Source of the DNA: Ignavibacteriales bacterium | Lineage (GTDB): Bacteria; Bacteroidota; Ignavibacteria; Ignavibacteriales; Ignavibacteriaceae | DNA: 64,000 nucleotides | Direction: 5' to 3' | NCBI GenBank assembly: GCA_016714125.1 | Contig: JADJNX010000010.1 | Location: forward strand, 93,774-157,773 | Notes under the pieces: model-generated | Told to the model about the DNA's origin: nothing | What the model saw: only the letters and a program-made list of their open reading frames with translations | Databases searched by the model: none | Program-made: the position numbers and the translations under genes | Shown: positions 1 to 8,179 of the stretch, one piece after another | How positions within the stretch are numbered: the stretch's first letter is position 1 | How the letters are laid out: every line of letters starts with the position of its first letter

Positions 1-273
1 GAGATCAGGATCATCTTTAATGAATGTGTCAAGTATGTCCTCGACAAAAAAGATCCAGTCTTTCAAGATGTTGCAGCAAAAGATCTTGTTGAACTTTACA
101 GTTATCTTTATGTAGGTTATCTGTTACTTGATGAAGCTGAAAAAGATTCACGCAAACGCTTTATCGCAAACAGATTTATTATTAATTCACTTTCGCACGC
201 TAAGAGAAATGCCGAATCAATTAAAGACGAGCTTTTCTCCGATATTCTGCATTCACATGAGATACTAATCTAA
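1..273 (+). CDS. C-terminal fragment of an unidentified, helix-rich protein
   Basis: The window opens inside a gene: the frame is open from base 1 and ends with TAA at 271-273, leaving 90 residues. The fragment is rich in Leu, Ala, Glu and Lys and looks all-helical, with a patch of aromatic residues (LYSYLYVGYLLLDEA) followed by basic helices. It resembles the C-terminal helical extension of long acyl-CoA dehydrogenases, but that is an impression from composition only and no catalytic residue is visible. A small gene follows 16 bases downstream on the same strand and may share its transcript. Confidence 0.7.
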   Translation, partial: EIRIIFNECVKYVLDKKDPVFQDVAAKDLVELYSYLYVGYLLLDEAEKDSRKRFIANRFIINSLSHAKRNAESIKDELFSDILHSHEILI

Positions 274-289
274 CTCAGGAGCAATCTAT

Positions 290-499
290 ATGACAAACCA
301 AAGAAATTATTTCAAAATTTATGATGACGAAGGCATAAAAAGCTATTTCAAAACCAATCTTACTTATGAAGAGATCGAAGCGCTAAAAAAGGATTTTGAA
401 GAGAACCATCAGGAATTTTACAACAACGATTTTATCAAATTCATAAAAGAAAATGACCCCTCTGCTGAAGAGATTGAGGTTCATGCGATATATTATTGA
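290..499 (+). CDS. Small acidic hypothetical protein, 69 aa
   Basis: A 69-residue soluble protein with no signal peptide or membrane segment. It is strongly acidic (many Glu/Asp) with aromatic residues spread through it, and ends in Tyr-Tyr. A good ribosome site (CAGGAG) lies about 8 bases before the ATG, which supports real translation. It starts 16 bases after the preceding gene, so the two are probably cotranscribed. The stop codon runs directly into a palindromic repeat that may end the transcript. I do not recognise the family. Confidence 0.65.
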   Translation: MTNQRNYFKIYDDEGIKSYFKTNLTYEEIEALKKDFEENHQEFYNNDFIKFIKENDPSAEEIEVHAIYY

Positions 500-576
500 G
501 TACTTGAGTGACTCGAGTACTTGAGTGATTTAGTACTGAATTACTCAGGTACTCTAGTTCTCTGGTTCTCAAGTAC
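498..576. repeat. Repeat family A, copy 1: 8-nt units forming a large palindrome
   Basis: The stretch is built of degenerate 8-base units. The first half reads mostly as TACTTGAG/TGACTCGAG and the second half as the complement (TACTCAGG, TTCTCAAG), so it can fold into a long imperfect hairpin. Two related copies lie at 1844-1906 and 9260-9318. This copy ends directly against the promoter-like octamer TATATTTG. Confidence 0.75.
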
Positions 577-584
577 TATATTTG
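577..584 (+). promoter_or_regulatory. Bacteroidota-type -7 element (TATATTTG)
   Basis: TATATTTG matches the TAnnTTTG consensus and lies 34 bases before the PLP-enzyme start. No clear TTG is present 19-20 bases upstream, where the palindromic repeat sits instead. Confidence 0.4.
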
Positions 585-618
585 TAGATTGAATTTTTGA
601 AAAATTTGGAAGATACAT

Positions 619-1845
619 ATGAAAGATCCTAAAAATCTTAGTTTTGAGTCAATGTGTGTACATGCCGGCATTGATGAAGATGAATTTGGTGCGGTAGTTC
701 CGCCGATATATCAGACCTCAACTTTTAAGTTTAAATCAGCACAACACGGTGCCGCATTGTTCTCCGGTGAGGGGAAGGGGCACATTTACACAAGAATGAG
801 CAATCCAACCATCGAAGCGATGGAAGATTCTGTTGCCGCCCTTGAGGGCGGAGTAAAAGCAATGGGTTGCGCGAGTGGTATGGCAGCTATTAATACAGTA
901 TTTGCCACTTTTCTTGGTGCCGGTTCACATATTGTTTGCTCACAAGCAGTTTATGGACCAACCAACACCCTGCTCAGAACAGTTTTTGCAAGGTTTGGAG
1001 TTGAAATATCTTTTGTGGATACCACTAATTCTGAAGATGTAAAAGCTGCAATGAAAGAAAATACCAAACTTGTATATGTGGAAACACCGGTAATCCAACA
1101 CTCGCCATTGCAGACCTGGCAGAAATAGTTAAAATTGCTAAAGAATTTGGTGCCAAAGTTTGTGTTGACAACACATTCATGTCACCCGCACTTCAAAGAC
1201 CATTTGAATTTGGTGTGGATATTATAATTCACTCAATGACAAAGTTCCTCAACGGACACGCTGATGTTGTTGCCGGTATTGTTATAGCAAAAGAGATGTC
1301 AGATTATACACTTATGAAAAAAAGTGTTAAATCAGACAGGTGGAGTAATCGACCCGTTTAACTCATTCCTGGTACACAGAGGAATTAAAACTCTTGCCAT
1401 CAGAATGGAAAAACATTGCGATAACGCACAAAAAGTAGCTGAATTCCTCGAAAAAAATGAAATGATTGAATGGATAACCTATCCCGGGTTAAGATCACAT
1501 CCACAATATTTCACGGGACTTAAACAGCACAAAGGCCATGGCGGAATGATCACTTTTGAATTAAAGGGTGGATATGACGCTGGTGAAATTATGATGAATT
1601 CGGTTAAACTTTGTCAGTTGGCTGTGAGCCTTGGTGGAGTTGAAACCCTGATTCAGCATCCTGCAAGCATGACCCACTTTTCAATGGGACCTGATGCCCG
1701 TAAAGAAGCCGGGATTACTGAAGGACTTGTTCGTTTGTCAGTTGGTATAGAAAACCATAAAGACATCATAAAAGACCTCGAAAGAGCCCTTTATGAAGTT
1801 GGTGAAGCACTTAGTGTTAAACAGGAAAAGAATCTCTTCAGATAG
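619..1845 (+). CDS. Trans-sulfuration PLP enzyme (methionine gamma-lyase / cystathionine gamma-synthase family), two frameshifts
   Basis: A Cys/Met-metabolism PLP enzyme of about 408 residues, the usual family length. Methionine gamma-lyase would split methionine to methanethiol, 2-oxobutyrate and ammonia. Visible marks are the N-terminal PPIYQTSTF motif, YTRMSNPT, the CASGMAAI turn and the PLP-lysine motif SMTKFLNGHAD. Two compensating shifts break the frame: one base is missing near 1090 (the glycine of the expected ETPGNPTLAI) and one A is extra in the A7 run at 1317-1323. The loop that carries a catalytic Cys in methionine gamma-lyases (YGC) reads YGPT, so a cystathionine gamma-synthase or gamma-lyase role is equally possible. 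Repeats of family A bracket the gene. Confidence 0.85.
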
Positions 1846-1906
1846 AGAGTACTTGAGTACCTGAGAACTTGAGTAAAGAATTACTAAGGTTCTTAATTAC
1901 TCAAAA
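1844..1906. repeat. Repeat family A, copy 2
   Basis: Units such as GTACTTGA and GAACTTGAG are followed by the inverted ACTAAGGTTCTTAATTACTC, which gives an imperfect hairpin directly after the PLP-enzyme stop codon. It is the partner of the copy upstream of the same gene. Confidence 0.7.
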
Positions 1907-1934
1907 AATCCCAAATCCCTTCAATATTAATATG

Positions 1935-1974
1935 GATACACATCCTGAGTTTTCGGGATGTGTATCTTTGTTTT
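1935..1974 (+). terminator. Rho-independent terminator of the PLP-enzyme gene
   Basis: A perfect 11-bp stem, GATACACATCC (1935-1945) with GGATGTGTATC (1956-1966), has a 10-base loop and is followed by TTTGTTTT. Confidence 0.85.
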
Positions 1975-1984
1975 AAACCGGAAA

Positions 1985-2129
1985 CTGTCGACTTAAAACG
2001 CAAAGTGCGCAGAGAACGCAAAGAAGGAATTAAAAAAATATCAGCGTTAATCCGCCTAATCCGTATCATCCGCGTTCTATTAAAAAATCTTCTCTGCGAA
2101 AATCCGTCTAATCTGCGTGTATCTGCGGG
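1985..2129. repeat. Repeat family D: intergenic AATCCG/CTGCG-type repeat cluster
   Basis: Noncoding sequence built of short recurring pieces (ACGCAAAG, TAATCCGCC, TAATCTGCGTGTATCTGCG). The part at 2092-2129 is almost identical to 38060-38097, and its reverse complement recurs at 33907-33930. It fills the gap between the terminator and the convergent upp gene. Confidence 0.7.
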
Positions 2130-2139
2130 CTAAATAAAT

Positions 2140-2765
2140 CTACAACGTTCCAAAAACGCGATCGCCGGCATCACCAAGCCCGGGGACAATATATCCCTTC
2201 TCATTCAGGCCACGATCATGAGCAGCAGTATAAATATAAACATCAGGATGATCGTTTAATACTCTGCTGACTCCCTCGGGTGCGGAGATAATTGACGCTA
2301 TTATGATGTTTTTGCCCCGCCCCTTTTCAGAAAAGTAACAGCAGCAGAAACACTCCCACCTGTTGCAAGCATCGGATCAAGGATAATCACCTGAGCGGTT
2401 TCCAAATCCTGAGGAGTTTTATAATAGTATTCGATTGGTTCGAGAGTTTCTTCATTTCTTTTTAGACCAATATGTCCCATCTTCGCCTGCGGAAGAAGCT
2501 GAAGGAAAGCATTTCCCATACTTAATCCGGCTCTTAATATCGGCACAAGCACAATTTCACTTGCAATCTTTTTTCCGCTTGTAACTTCAAGTGGAGTTTC
2601 GACTTCAACATCCTTCATAATTATATTTGAACTGAGTGAGATACAAATGGAATAGGCTATTCTGTCGAGGGCATGTCTGAAATCTCTTTGTGGTGTGTGT
2701 TTGTCACGAAGATATGTAAGGTCTCTAAGTATAAGATTGTTGTTAACTATGGTAAAATGTTCCAT
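2140..2765 (-). CDS. upp: Uracil phosphoribosyltransferase, one frameshift
   Basis: Pyrimidine salvage enzyme that joins uracil and PRPP to give UMP and diphosphate in the cytosol. The corrected length is about 208 residues, as is usual. The PRPP-binding loop is clear (ILDPMLATGGS), as are VPILRAGLSMG and, after the frameshift, the C-terminal uracil-binding part (YTAAHDRGLNEKGYIVPGLGDAGDR) ending at 2140. The frame breaks at the T5 run 2309-2313, where one base appears to be missing. It follows a small membrane-protein gene by 12 bases on the same strand, so the two probably form an operon. Confidence 0.93.
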
Positions 2766-2777
2766 GGTTCCTCTGTT

Positions 2778-3176
2778 TTATATAATCTTTGAAGCTGTTT
2801 TGTCGTCAATTAACACTTTGATAAATTTTACTCCCACAAAAAGGACCACTGCAAATATCAGGAAGTTAAACAACCATGCAAAAAGCAGTAAGCCCGTGTA
2901 GAAGCATATCACTGTAAGTAAATAGAGTGAAATTACTGAAATGTATAAAGGGATAAATCTTTTCCGCGAGGGGAGAGGTGAATCGGGATTAAAAAATGAG
3001 CCGTAGAAATAGAGTTTTTGTTTGTCTATGGGTAACTGAAAATCACGCTCAGGAAGATTCTCCGACATCCCTTTGTTTTTCCTGTAAGCTCTAAAAGCCA
3101 GGTAAATGGCAGTTAGCATTAAAAGTGAAAGCAGAGCCGTCGATGTAAAAATTATTATGTCAGTTTCCAGATTCAT
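2778..3176 (-). CDS. Small hypothetical membrane protein upstream of upp
   Basis: A 132-residue protein with a hydrophobic N-terminal segment (residues 8-28), a soluble basic stretch with prolines (about 30-75) and a long hydrophobic region near residues 75-118 that can hold two membrane helices. The C-terminus is short and charged. It starts at ATG 3176 and ends 12 bases before upp, so transcription with upp is likely. I do not recognise the family; a role in nucleobase uptake would be a guess from context only. Confidence 0.6.
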   Translation of the reverse strand: MNLETDIIIFTSTALLSLLMLTAIYLAFRAYRKNKGMSENLPERDFQLPIDKQKLYFYGSFFNPDSPLPSRKRFIPLYISVISLYLLTVICFYTGLLLFAWLFNFLIFAVVLFVGVKFIKVLIDDKTASKII

Positions 3177-3318
3177 CCGGATATAAGTTTCTCTTTATGA
3201 ATTGCCAAAAAACAGTAAATATTGTTGTAAAGATAGTGAAATTAAAAGTTGCAGGTGTAAAATCGCATCACCTGTGAACAGGTAAATAACAGAGTTTTAA
3301 ATTGCTAAACTTCTGTTT

Positions 3319-3783
3319 TTACTGCCTCGCAAGTCTCAATATCTCATTAAATTCTTCCTCTTTTACAGGGAAAACAGACAATCTGTTCCCTCTCTTTATT
3401 AAAGTCATATCCTTTAATGTGGGATTTTCCTTTATCTCCTGAAGAGTTACCAGTCGCGGGAATTTTTCAACCAGCTTAATATCAACCATTATCCAGACAG
3501 GATTATCAGGAGTGGATGAAGCATCAAAATAGTGAGATTCAGGATCAAAAGCGGATGAATCAGGATAACCCTCTTTAACTACTTCACACCATCCTGCAAC
3601 CCCCATCGGATCTGAATTACTGTGATAAAAAAGGACTTTATCTCCTGTTTTCATCGTATCACGGAGGAAATTTCTTGCCTGATAGTTGCGAACTCCGTCC
3701 CAATATGTCGTTTTATCGGGGGATTTTTCCAGATCATCAACCGAAAAGACATCGGGCTCCGACTTAACCACCCACCAATTCAT
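3319..3783 (-). CDS. EVE-domain (PUA-like) protein
   Basis: A 154-residue single-domain EVE protein, the full family length. Typical marks are the start MNWWVVKSEPD, the WDGVRNYQARN segment, the GDKVLFYHS strand and DPKFP-like positions later on. EVE domains have a PUA-like fold and are thought to bind modified bases in nucleic acids; several occur with restriction-modification genes, but none is nearby here. Its ATG overlaps the stop of the upstream DUF1579 gene in a TCAT overlap (3780-3783), so the two are translationally coupled. Confidence 0.88.
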   Translation of the reverse strand: MNWWVVKSEPDVFSVDDLEKSPDKTTYWDGVRNYQARNFLRDTMKTGDKVLFYHSNSDPMGVAGWCEVVKEGYPDSSAFDPESHYFDASSTPDNPVWIMVDIKLVEKFPRLVTLQEIKENPTLKDMTLIKRGNRLSVFPVKEEEFNEILRLARQ

Positions 3784-4346
3784 TGTTTTCTCCTGAATTC
3801 GGCATTGATGTAAGGTTTATAAGATCCATCAGGAAGGAGGAAATCGACCTCATATTTAATCAGGTCTTCCCCTTCAAAATCATAAATGATCCTGAACATC
3901 TGATCTTCGCGGGTTACATAATCCATTGTATTTCCCTCAAAAATAAACTTGTTATCGCTTTTTTTGAAATCTCCGTACGCATTTATTGCAAAATTCCCCA
4001 ATTCGTCCATTGAATAGAGAGTATATTTTTGCAGTCTTACATCATATCCAAGATAAGCAATTGAAGTAATTGACATGCCAAAAGCGATGTTTTGTGAGCG
4101 GGATTCGATAAATCTTCCACCGAGAACCACTTGATTTTTTGAGTCACCGGCACCTTTTAAGGCTTTTCCGTCATCTTTATCAAAAAAGAATTCAATCTGT
4201 ACATCCCACTCCCCTTCAAACAAAGCCAAAGCTTCATGTTCGGGAAGAGTAAGAGTCAGCTCCTCGAGTGTAGTCCATTTATTTGATTGGGCAAATAATC
4301 CTGCAGCAAACAGGGTAAAAAACAAAAGTGTGGTGTAAAGTTTCAT
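3780..4346 (-). CDS. Secreted DUF1579 family protein
   Basis: The start is placed at the ATG at 4344-4346, giving 188 residues that begin with a clean signal peptide (MKLYTTLLFFTLFAAGLFAQ); a start at 4430 would add an unlikely leader running into a terminator. The mature part shows the DUF1579 pattern: HEALALFEGEWDVQ, GAGDSKNQVVLGGRFIESR, YLGYDVRLQKY and the end INAEFRRKQ. The function of DUF1579 is unknown. A second, damaged DUF1579 protein is at 60017-60570. It overlaps the EVE gene by four bases. Confidence 0.8.
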   Translation of the reverse strand: MKLYTTLLFFTLFAAGLFAQSNKWTTLEELTLTLPEHEALALFEGEWDVQIEFFFDKDDGKALKGAGDSKNQVVLGGRFIESRSQNIAFGMSITSIAYLGYDVRLQKYTLYSMDELGNFAINAYGDFKKSDNKFIFEGNTMDYVTREDQMFRIIYDFEGEDLIKYEVDFLLPDGSYKPYINAEFRRKQ

Positions 4347-4387
4347 CTTCAGAAAATTTGTTATTGAACCTGTAAATATACCAATAA

Positions 4388-4424
4388 TAAAAAAGAGGCT
4401 GCCCATTTTCATGAACAGCCTCTT
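4388..4424 (-). terminator. Rho-independent terminator, minus strand
   Basis: The stem CAGCCTCTT (4416-4424) pairs with AAGAGGCTG (4393-4401). The A run at 4388-4394 becomes the T tract on the minus strand. It serves the propeller gene ending at 4468. Confidence 0.8.
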
Positions 4425-4433
4425 GGGCAAAAA

Positions 4434-4470
4434 TATTACTGCATTTTTGGATTATTGCATTACTGCATTA
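4434..4470. repeat. Repeat family B, copy 1: GCATTATT units
   Basis: Tandem degenerate units (TTACTGCAT, TTATTGCAT, TTACTGCAT). Related copies are at 25808-25865 and 38121-38155. Confidence 0.6.
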
Positions 4471-5976
4471 TTTCATCAGGATCATTTTTTTGGTAGCTGA
4501 AAAATTTCCGGCTTTGATCGAATAGATATAAGATCCACTGGAAAGTTTTGAAGCATCAAAAGCTACTTGATGAGCTCCTGCATCTTGTCTTCCATTAACA
4601 AGAGTAGCAACTTCGTTACCCATAACATCATAAATCTTTACAACTACATCTGAGGCTTCAGGAATTCTGTAGGAGATTGAGGTTGAAGGGTTAAATGGGT
4701 TAGGGAAATTCTGATCCAAAGCAAACGATGTTACAGTAGCAACATCAACTTCGATTTCACTTGAATAAGCAAATGTACCGTCAAAATCGATTTGTCTTAG
4801 GCGATAAAAATATTTACCTGATTCAATTTTAGAATCTGTGTAAGCATAATTGTTTGAACCGGTTGTGGTTCCTTTACCATCGATGAAAGCAATAGTTGAA
4901 TATTCTGAATTTTCGAATCTTCTCTGAACTTCAAAACCTTTATTGTTGGTTTCGGTTGCAGTTGCCCATGAAAGATTAACTGATCCATTGTCTGAAGTAC
5001 CGGCAAATGATGTAAATTCAACAGGAACAGGAACTCCCCATCCTTTTGAAATTCCGCCATTGCTTCTGACACCCCAGATAGCTGTTCCAGTACGGGCTTT
5101 TCCAATATGATAAAAGCTACCGGCAGGAGCTGTATATGCAGTTGTCCAGGTGGTACCATTATCAGTTGACTGATAGAGACCTGTTGCTTGACGGGTTACA
5201 TACCAGTTGCTTCCTTCACCTGTGACTCCGGAGATGTTACCGGTGCCGGGGACAGTAATAGCAGACCAGAGTGTTCCACCATTAACAGTTGCCATAAAAT
5301 TTGTGCCGCCTGTAACTCCAACATTTGCATTGTTGAACCAGACAGTATAGGAGTTAACCTGTCCGGTTGTAGCCTGTGATTGCCATGTGTTACCAAAGTC
5401 AGGTGAATACCATACTCTGGTTCCGTTTGTGCCAAACCAAACTTTGTCACCCATTAGAAAAAGACCATTATTCCAGCCGGCGAAACCACCGGAAGCGAGA
5501 TACATTCCTGTTGAATCCCAGGTTGTTCCACCATTGGAAGTTCTGAAAAGTGTCCATCTGTTACCAACAGGATCACCATAGAAAAAGCCATTGTTTGCAT
5601 CTTTGAACATAATACCATCACCAAAACCACCTGTTTGGAATAGCTGTTGCGTCCATGTGGTTCCACCATCGGTTGTTTTGTAGATATATGTTCCTGAAGC
5701 AGGGGATGTAGTTACCCAGCACGTGTTTGCATCAAGTGCATAAACAGCATAAACATCAGCAGATCCAACACCGGCACCGCCAACACTTGTCCAGTTGGTC
5801 CCACCATTTACTGTGCGTAAAACCACTCCAGTGCCTCCACCGATCCAGCAGACATTGTCATCAACTGCTGAAACAGAATAGAGTGCTCCTGTAGCACCGG
5901 AAGTTTGTTCAACCCATTGTGCATTTCCTACACTGAACAGAAAAACGAAAAAGAAAAGAAGTAGTAAAGATCTCAT
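4468..5976 (-). CDS. T9SS-secreted YCF48/BNR-type propeller protein
   Basis: A 502-residue extracellular protein. Residues 1-19 form a signal peptide ending NAQ. Residues 20-310 hold propeller repeats with the GGTxW turn (TTVNGGTNW, TTDGGTTW, TSNGGTTW). Residues 315-415 are a fibronectin-III-like linker domain (VPVEFTSF, LSWATATETNNKGFEVQR). The last 85 residues are a type A T9SS sorting domain with NFPNPFNPSTS and the end KKMILMK. A strong ribosome site (AAAGGAG) precedes the ATG. The ligand is unknown; the fold suggests binding or cell-surface scaffolding. Confidence 0.88.
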   Translation of the reverse strand: MRSLLLLFFFVFLFSVGNAQWVEQTSGATGALYSVSAVDDNVCWIGGGTGVVLRTVNGGTNWTSVGGAGVGSADVYAVYALDANTCWVTTSPASGTYIYKTTDGGTTWTQQLFQTGGFGDGIMFKDANNGFFYGDPVGNRWTLFRTSNGGTTWDSTGMYLASGGFAGWNNGLFLMGDKVWFGTNGTRVWYSPDFGNTWQSQATTGQVNSYTVWFNNANVGVTGGTNFMATVNGGTLWSAITVPGTGNISGVTGEGSNWYVTRQATGLYQSTDNGTTWTTAYTAPAGSFYHIGKARTGTAIWGVRSNGGISKGWGVPVPVEFTSFAGTSDNGSVNLSWATATETNNKGFEVQRRFENSEYSTIAFIDGKGTTTGSNNYAYTDSKIESGKYFYRLRQIDFDGTFAYSSEIEVDVATVTSFALDQNFPNPFNPSTSISYRIPEASDVVVKIYDVMGNEVATLVNGRQDAGAHQVAFDASKLSSGSYIYSIKAGNFSATKKMILMK

Positions 5977-6197
5977 TTGAGCTCTCCTTTGTTATGTTAT
6001 AGTCGGAACCCGCCCGTTTAATATGCGGAATTCGAACTACTAAAAAAATGTGAATAAAGTTATTCAAAATAAATCTAATAACAAAACCTAAAATCACTTT
6101 TGAAGTGTTTTATTAATCTTTTAATTTAATTTTAACATAGAATTATTCAGAAAAGCGATTTTAATTATCTGTACTATTAAATGGAGTTATAAATTCC

Positions 6198-6205
6198 TAT
6201 ATTTG
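6198..6205 (+). promoter_or_regulatory. Bacteroidota-type -7 element (TATATTTG)
   Basis: An exact TAnnTTTG match 28 bases before the amylase start. The -33 region is poor. The remaining intergenic DNA from 5977 is AT-rich and shows nothing else. Confidence 0.4.
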
Positions 6206-6233
6206 AGCACAAAAAAATCCAGGAATTGTGATC

Positions 6234-8078
6234 ATGAAATACCCATTTATTTCAATATTAACTTTAACCCTTTTACTGCTTGCCAACATATTTGCCGGCA
6301 GTGGAGATTCATCAATGGTAAAAACTGAATTTGTGCCTGACTGGGCAAAAGATGCGGTGTGGTATCAGATATTTCCTGAAAGATTTCATAACGGAAATCG
6401 TAATAATGACCCGAAAATTGAGAACCTGAAAGGTGCTTACCCACATGATATAACCTCTCCATGGGAAATTCACCCATGGGGAAGCGACTGGTATGAACTG
6501 CAGCCGTATGAAAAAAAGAACGGCAAAGATATCTGGTTTAATTTACAGCGCAGACGGTATGGAGGAGATCTGCAGGGAGTGATCGATAAACTTGGCTACA
6601 TCAAAGATCTGGGAATAAATGCAATCTACTTAAATCCCGTTTTCCAATCCCCTTCCTTACACAAATACGACGGAATCTCTTTTCATCATGTAGATCCCAA
6701 TTTTGGAAATGATCCTGAGGCAGATAGCGAATTGATCTCCTCGGAATTATTTGACGACCCCACAACATGGAAGTGGACAAATGCTGACAAACTTGTGCTT
6801 GAATTAATCCAAAAAGCACATAAACTTGGCATAAGAGTTATTTTTGACGGGGTGTTTAACCACATGGGTATATCATCAATTCCATTTGTGGATGTTGTTA
6901 AAAATCAGGAAAAATCTCGATTTAAGAACTGGTTTTCAATTAGATCGTTTGAGAACAAAGAAAAAGGGACAAAATTTGAATATGACGGATGGTTTGGTGT
7001 AAAAGAACTGCCTGAAATCAAAGAAGATGAAAACGGAATTGTTGCCGAACCAAAAAAATATATCTTCGACATCACTAAAAGATGGATGGACCCCAATGGC
7101 GATGGCGATCCCTCTGATGGCATCGACGGCTGGAGACTTGATGTTGCCTTTTGCATAAAACACCCCTTCTGGAAAGACTGGCGGTCTCACGTGAAATCGA
7201 TAAACAGCCAGGCATACCTCACCGCCGAGGTGATCGACCCGATAAATGTAATCGAACCATATCTTCAAGGAGATGAGTTTGATGCAGTTATGAATTACAA
7301 TTTTGGATTTGCATGTGCCGACTTTATCCTCGCAGAAAAGACAAGGATATCTGCATCTGAATTTGATGAAAAACTTGCCGAACTCCGTTCAGCTTTCCCC
7401 GGGGGAGTGGAGTATGTTCAGCAGAACCTTTTTGGCAGTCACGATGCAAACAGAATAGCTTCCCATGCAATGAATGCCGATCTTGGACGATATGGTGACT
7501 GGGGGAAATGGTTTGGTCTTTCAAAGGCAGATAACGGCAAATATAACCCCGCAAAACCGACAGAACCCGCCTGGAAGAAACAAAAACTATTTGCCATTCT
7601 GCAAATGACCTATGTTGGTGCGCCAATGATTTATTATGGAGACGAAGTGGGAATGTGGGGAGCAAATGATCCCGACTGCAGAAAACCGATGGTTTGGGAT
7701 GACATTGAATACCAACCTGAAATTTATAACCCCAACGGAACAAAACGCCCGGCTCCTGAAGAAGTCAAAGTGAATAGCGGACTGCGAGAGCATTATAAAA
7801 AGCTGATTGGCATCCGTAATGCACATCCCTCACTCCGAAGGGGCAGTTATAAAACAATAAAAATAGATGACGAACAGGAAATATTTGGATTTGAACGGAA
7901 ATTTGAGGGTGAGGAAATCCTTGTTTTTATAAATAATTCCGATGTCAAACGCACAACAACTGTTTTAAGAAATGGGAAGTATGATGATTTGCTTAACGGT
8001 GGAGAACTAAAGTTCAGTGCATCATATAACCTGCTTGAGATTCCCGCAAAATGGGGTGTTATATTGCTTAAGAAGTAG
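6234..8078 (+). CDS. Secreted GH13 alpha-amylase family glycosidase
   Basis: Hydrolyses alpha-glucosidic bonds in starch- or cyclodextrin-like glucans, outside the cytoplasm. ATG 6234 is preferred to GTG 6228 because AGGAA lies at a better distance. The N-terminus is a signal peptide (about 22 residues). The GH13 regions are all present: DGVFNH (region I), GWRLDVAF with the nucleophile Asp (II), LTAEV with the acid Glu (III) and FGSHD with the third Asp (IV). The C-terminal 80 residues form the usual beta domain. The closest impression is the neopullulanase/cyclomaltodextrinase group. There is no T9SS tail, so it is probably periplasmic. The frame is intact, 614 residues. Confidence 0.9.
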   Translation: MKYPFISILTLTLLLLANIFAGSGDSSMVKTEFVPDWAKDAVWYQIFPERFHNGNRNNDPKIENLKGAYPHDITSPWEIHPWGSDWYELQPYEKKNGKDIWFNLQRRRYGGDLQGVIDKLGYIKDLGINAIYLNPVFQSPSLHKYDGISFHHVDPNFGNDPEADSELISSELFDDPTTWKWTNADKLVLELIQKAHKLGIRVIFDGVFNHMGISSIPFVDVVKNQEKSRFKNWFSIRSFENKEKGTKFEYDGWFGVKELPEIKEDENGIVAEPKKYIFDITKRWMDPNGDGDPSDGIDGWRLDVAFCIKHPFWKDWRSHVKSINSQAYLTAEVIDPINVIEPYLQGDEFDAVMNYNFGFACADFILAEKTRISASEFDEKLAELRSAFPGGVEYVQQNLFGSHDANRIASHAMNADLGRYGDWGKWFGLSKADNGKYNPAKPTEPAWKKQKLFAILQMTYVGAPMIYYGDEVGMWGANDPDCRKPMVWDDIEYQPEIYNPNGTKRPAPEEVKVNSGLREHYKKLIGIRNAHPSLRRGSYKTIKIDDEQEIFGFERKFEGEEILVFINNSDVKRTTTVLRNGKYDDLLNGGELKFSASYNLLEIPAKWGVILLKK

Positions 8079-8179
8079 AATTAAACCACTTATATATAAT
8101 AAACGGGGGGTTATATAATAATATGACCACAATTCGATGCTTGGATGTAAATTGAAAGCTTCATTAAGGAATATTTTTA

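Noticed and set aside
498..1906. Composite transposon around the PLP-enzyme gene
   Set aside because: The flanking repeats are similar but there is no transposase, no target duplication, and a third copy lies elsewhere without a gene between.
2695..2901. Plus-strand frame of 68 codons across the upp start
   Set aside because: It is antisense to upp and the membrane-protein gene, with no ribosome site.
4797..5669. Several minus-strand frames of 70-120 codons inside the propeller gene
   Set aside because: They are alternate frames of the real propeller gene, rich in Leu, Gln and His and without a start site.
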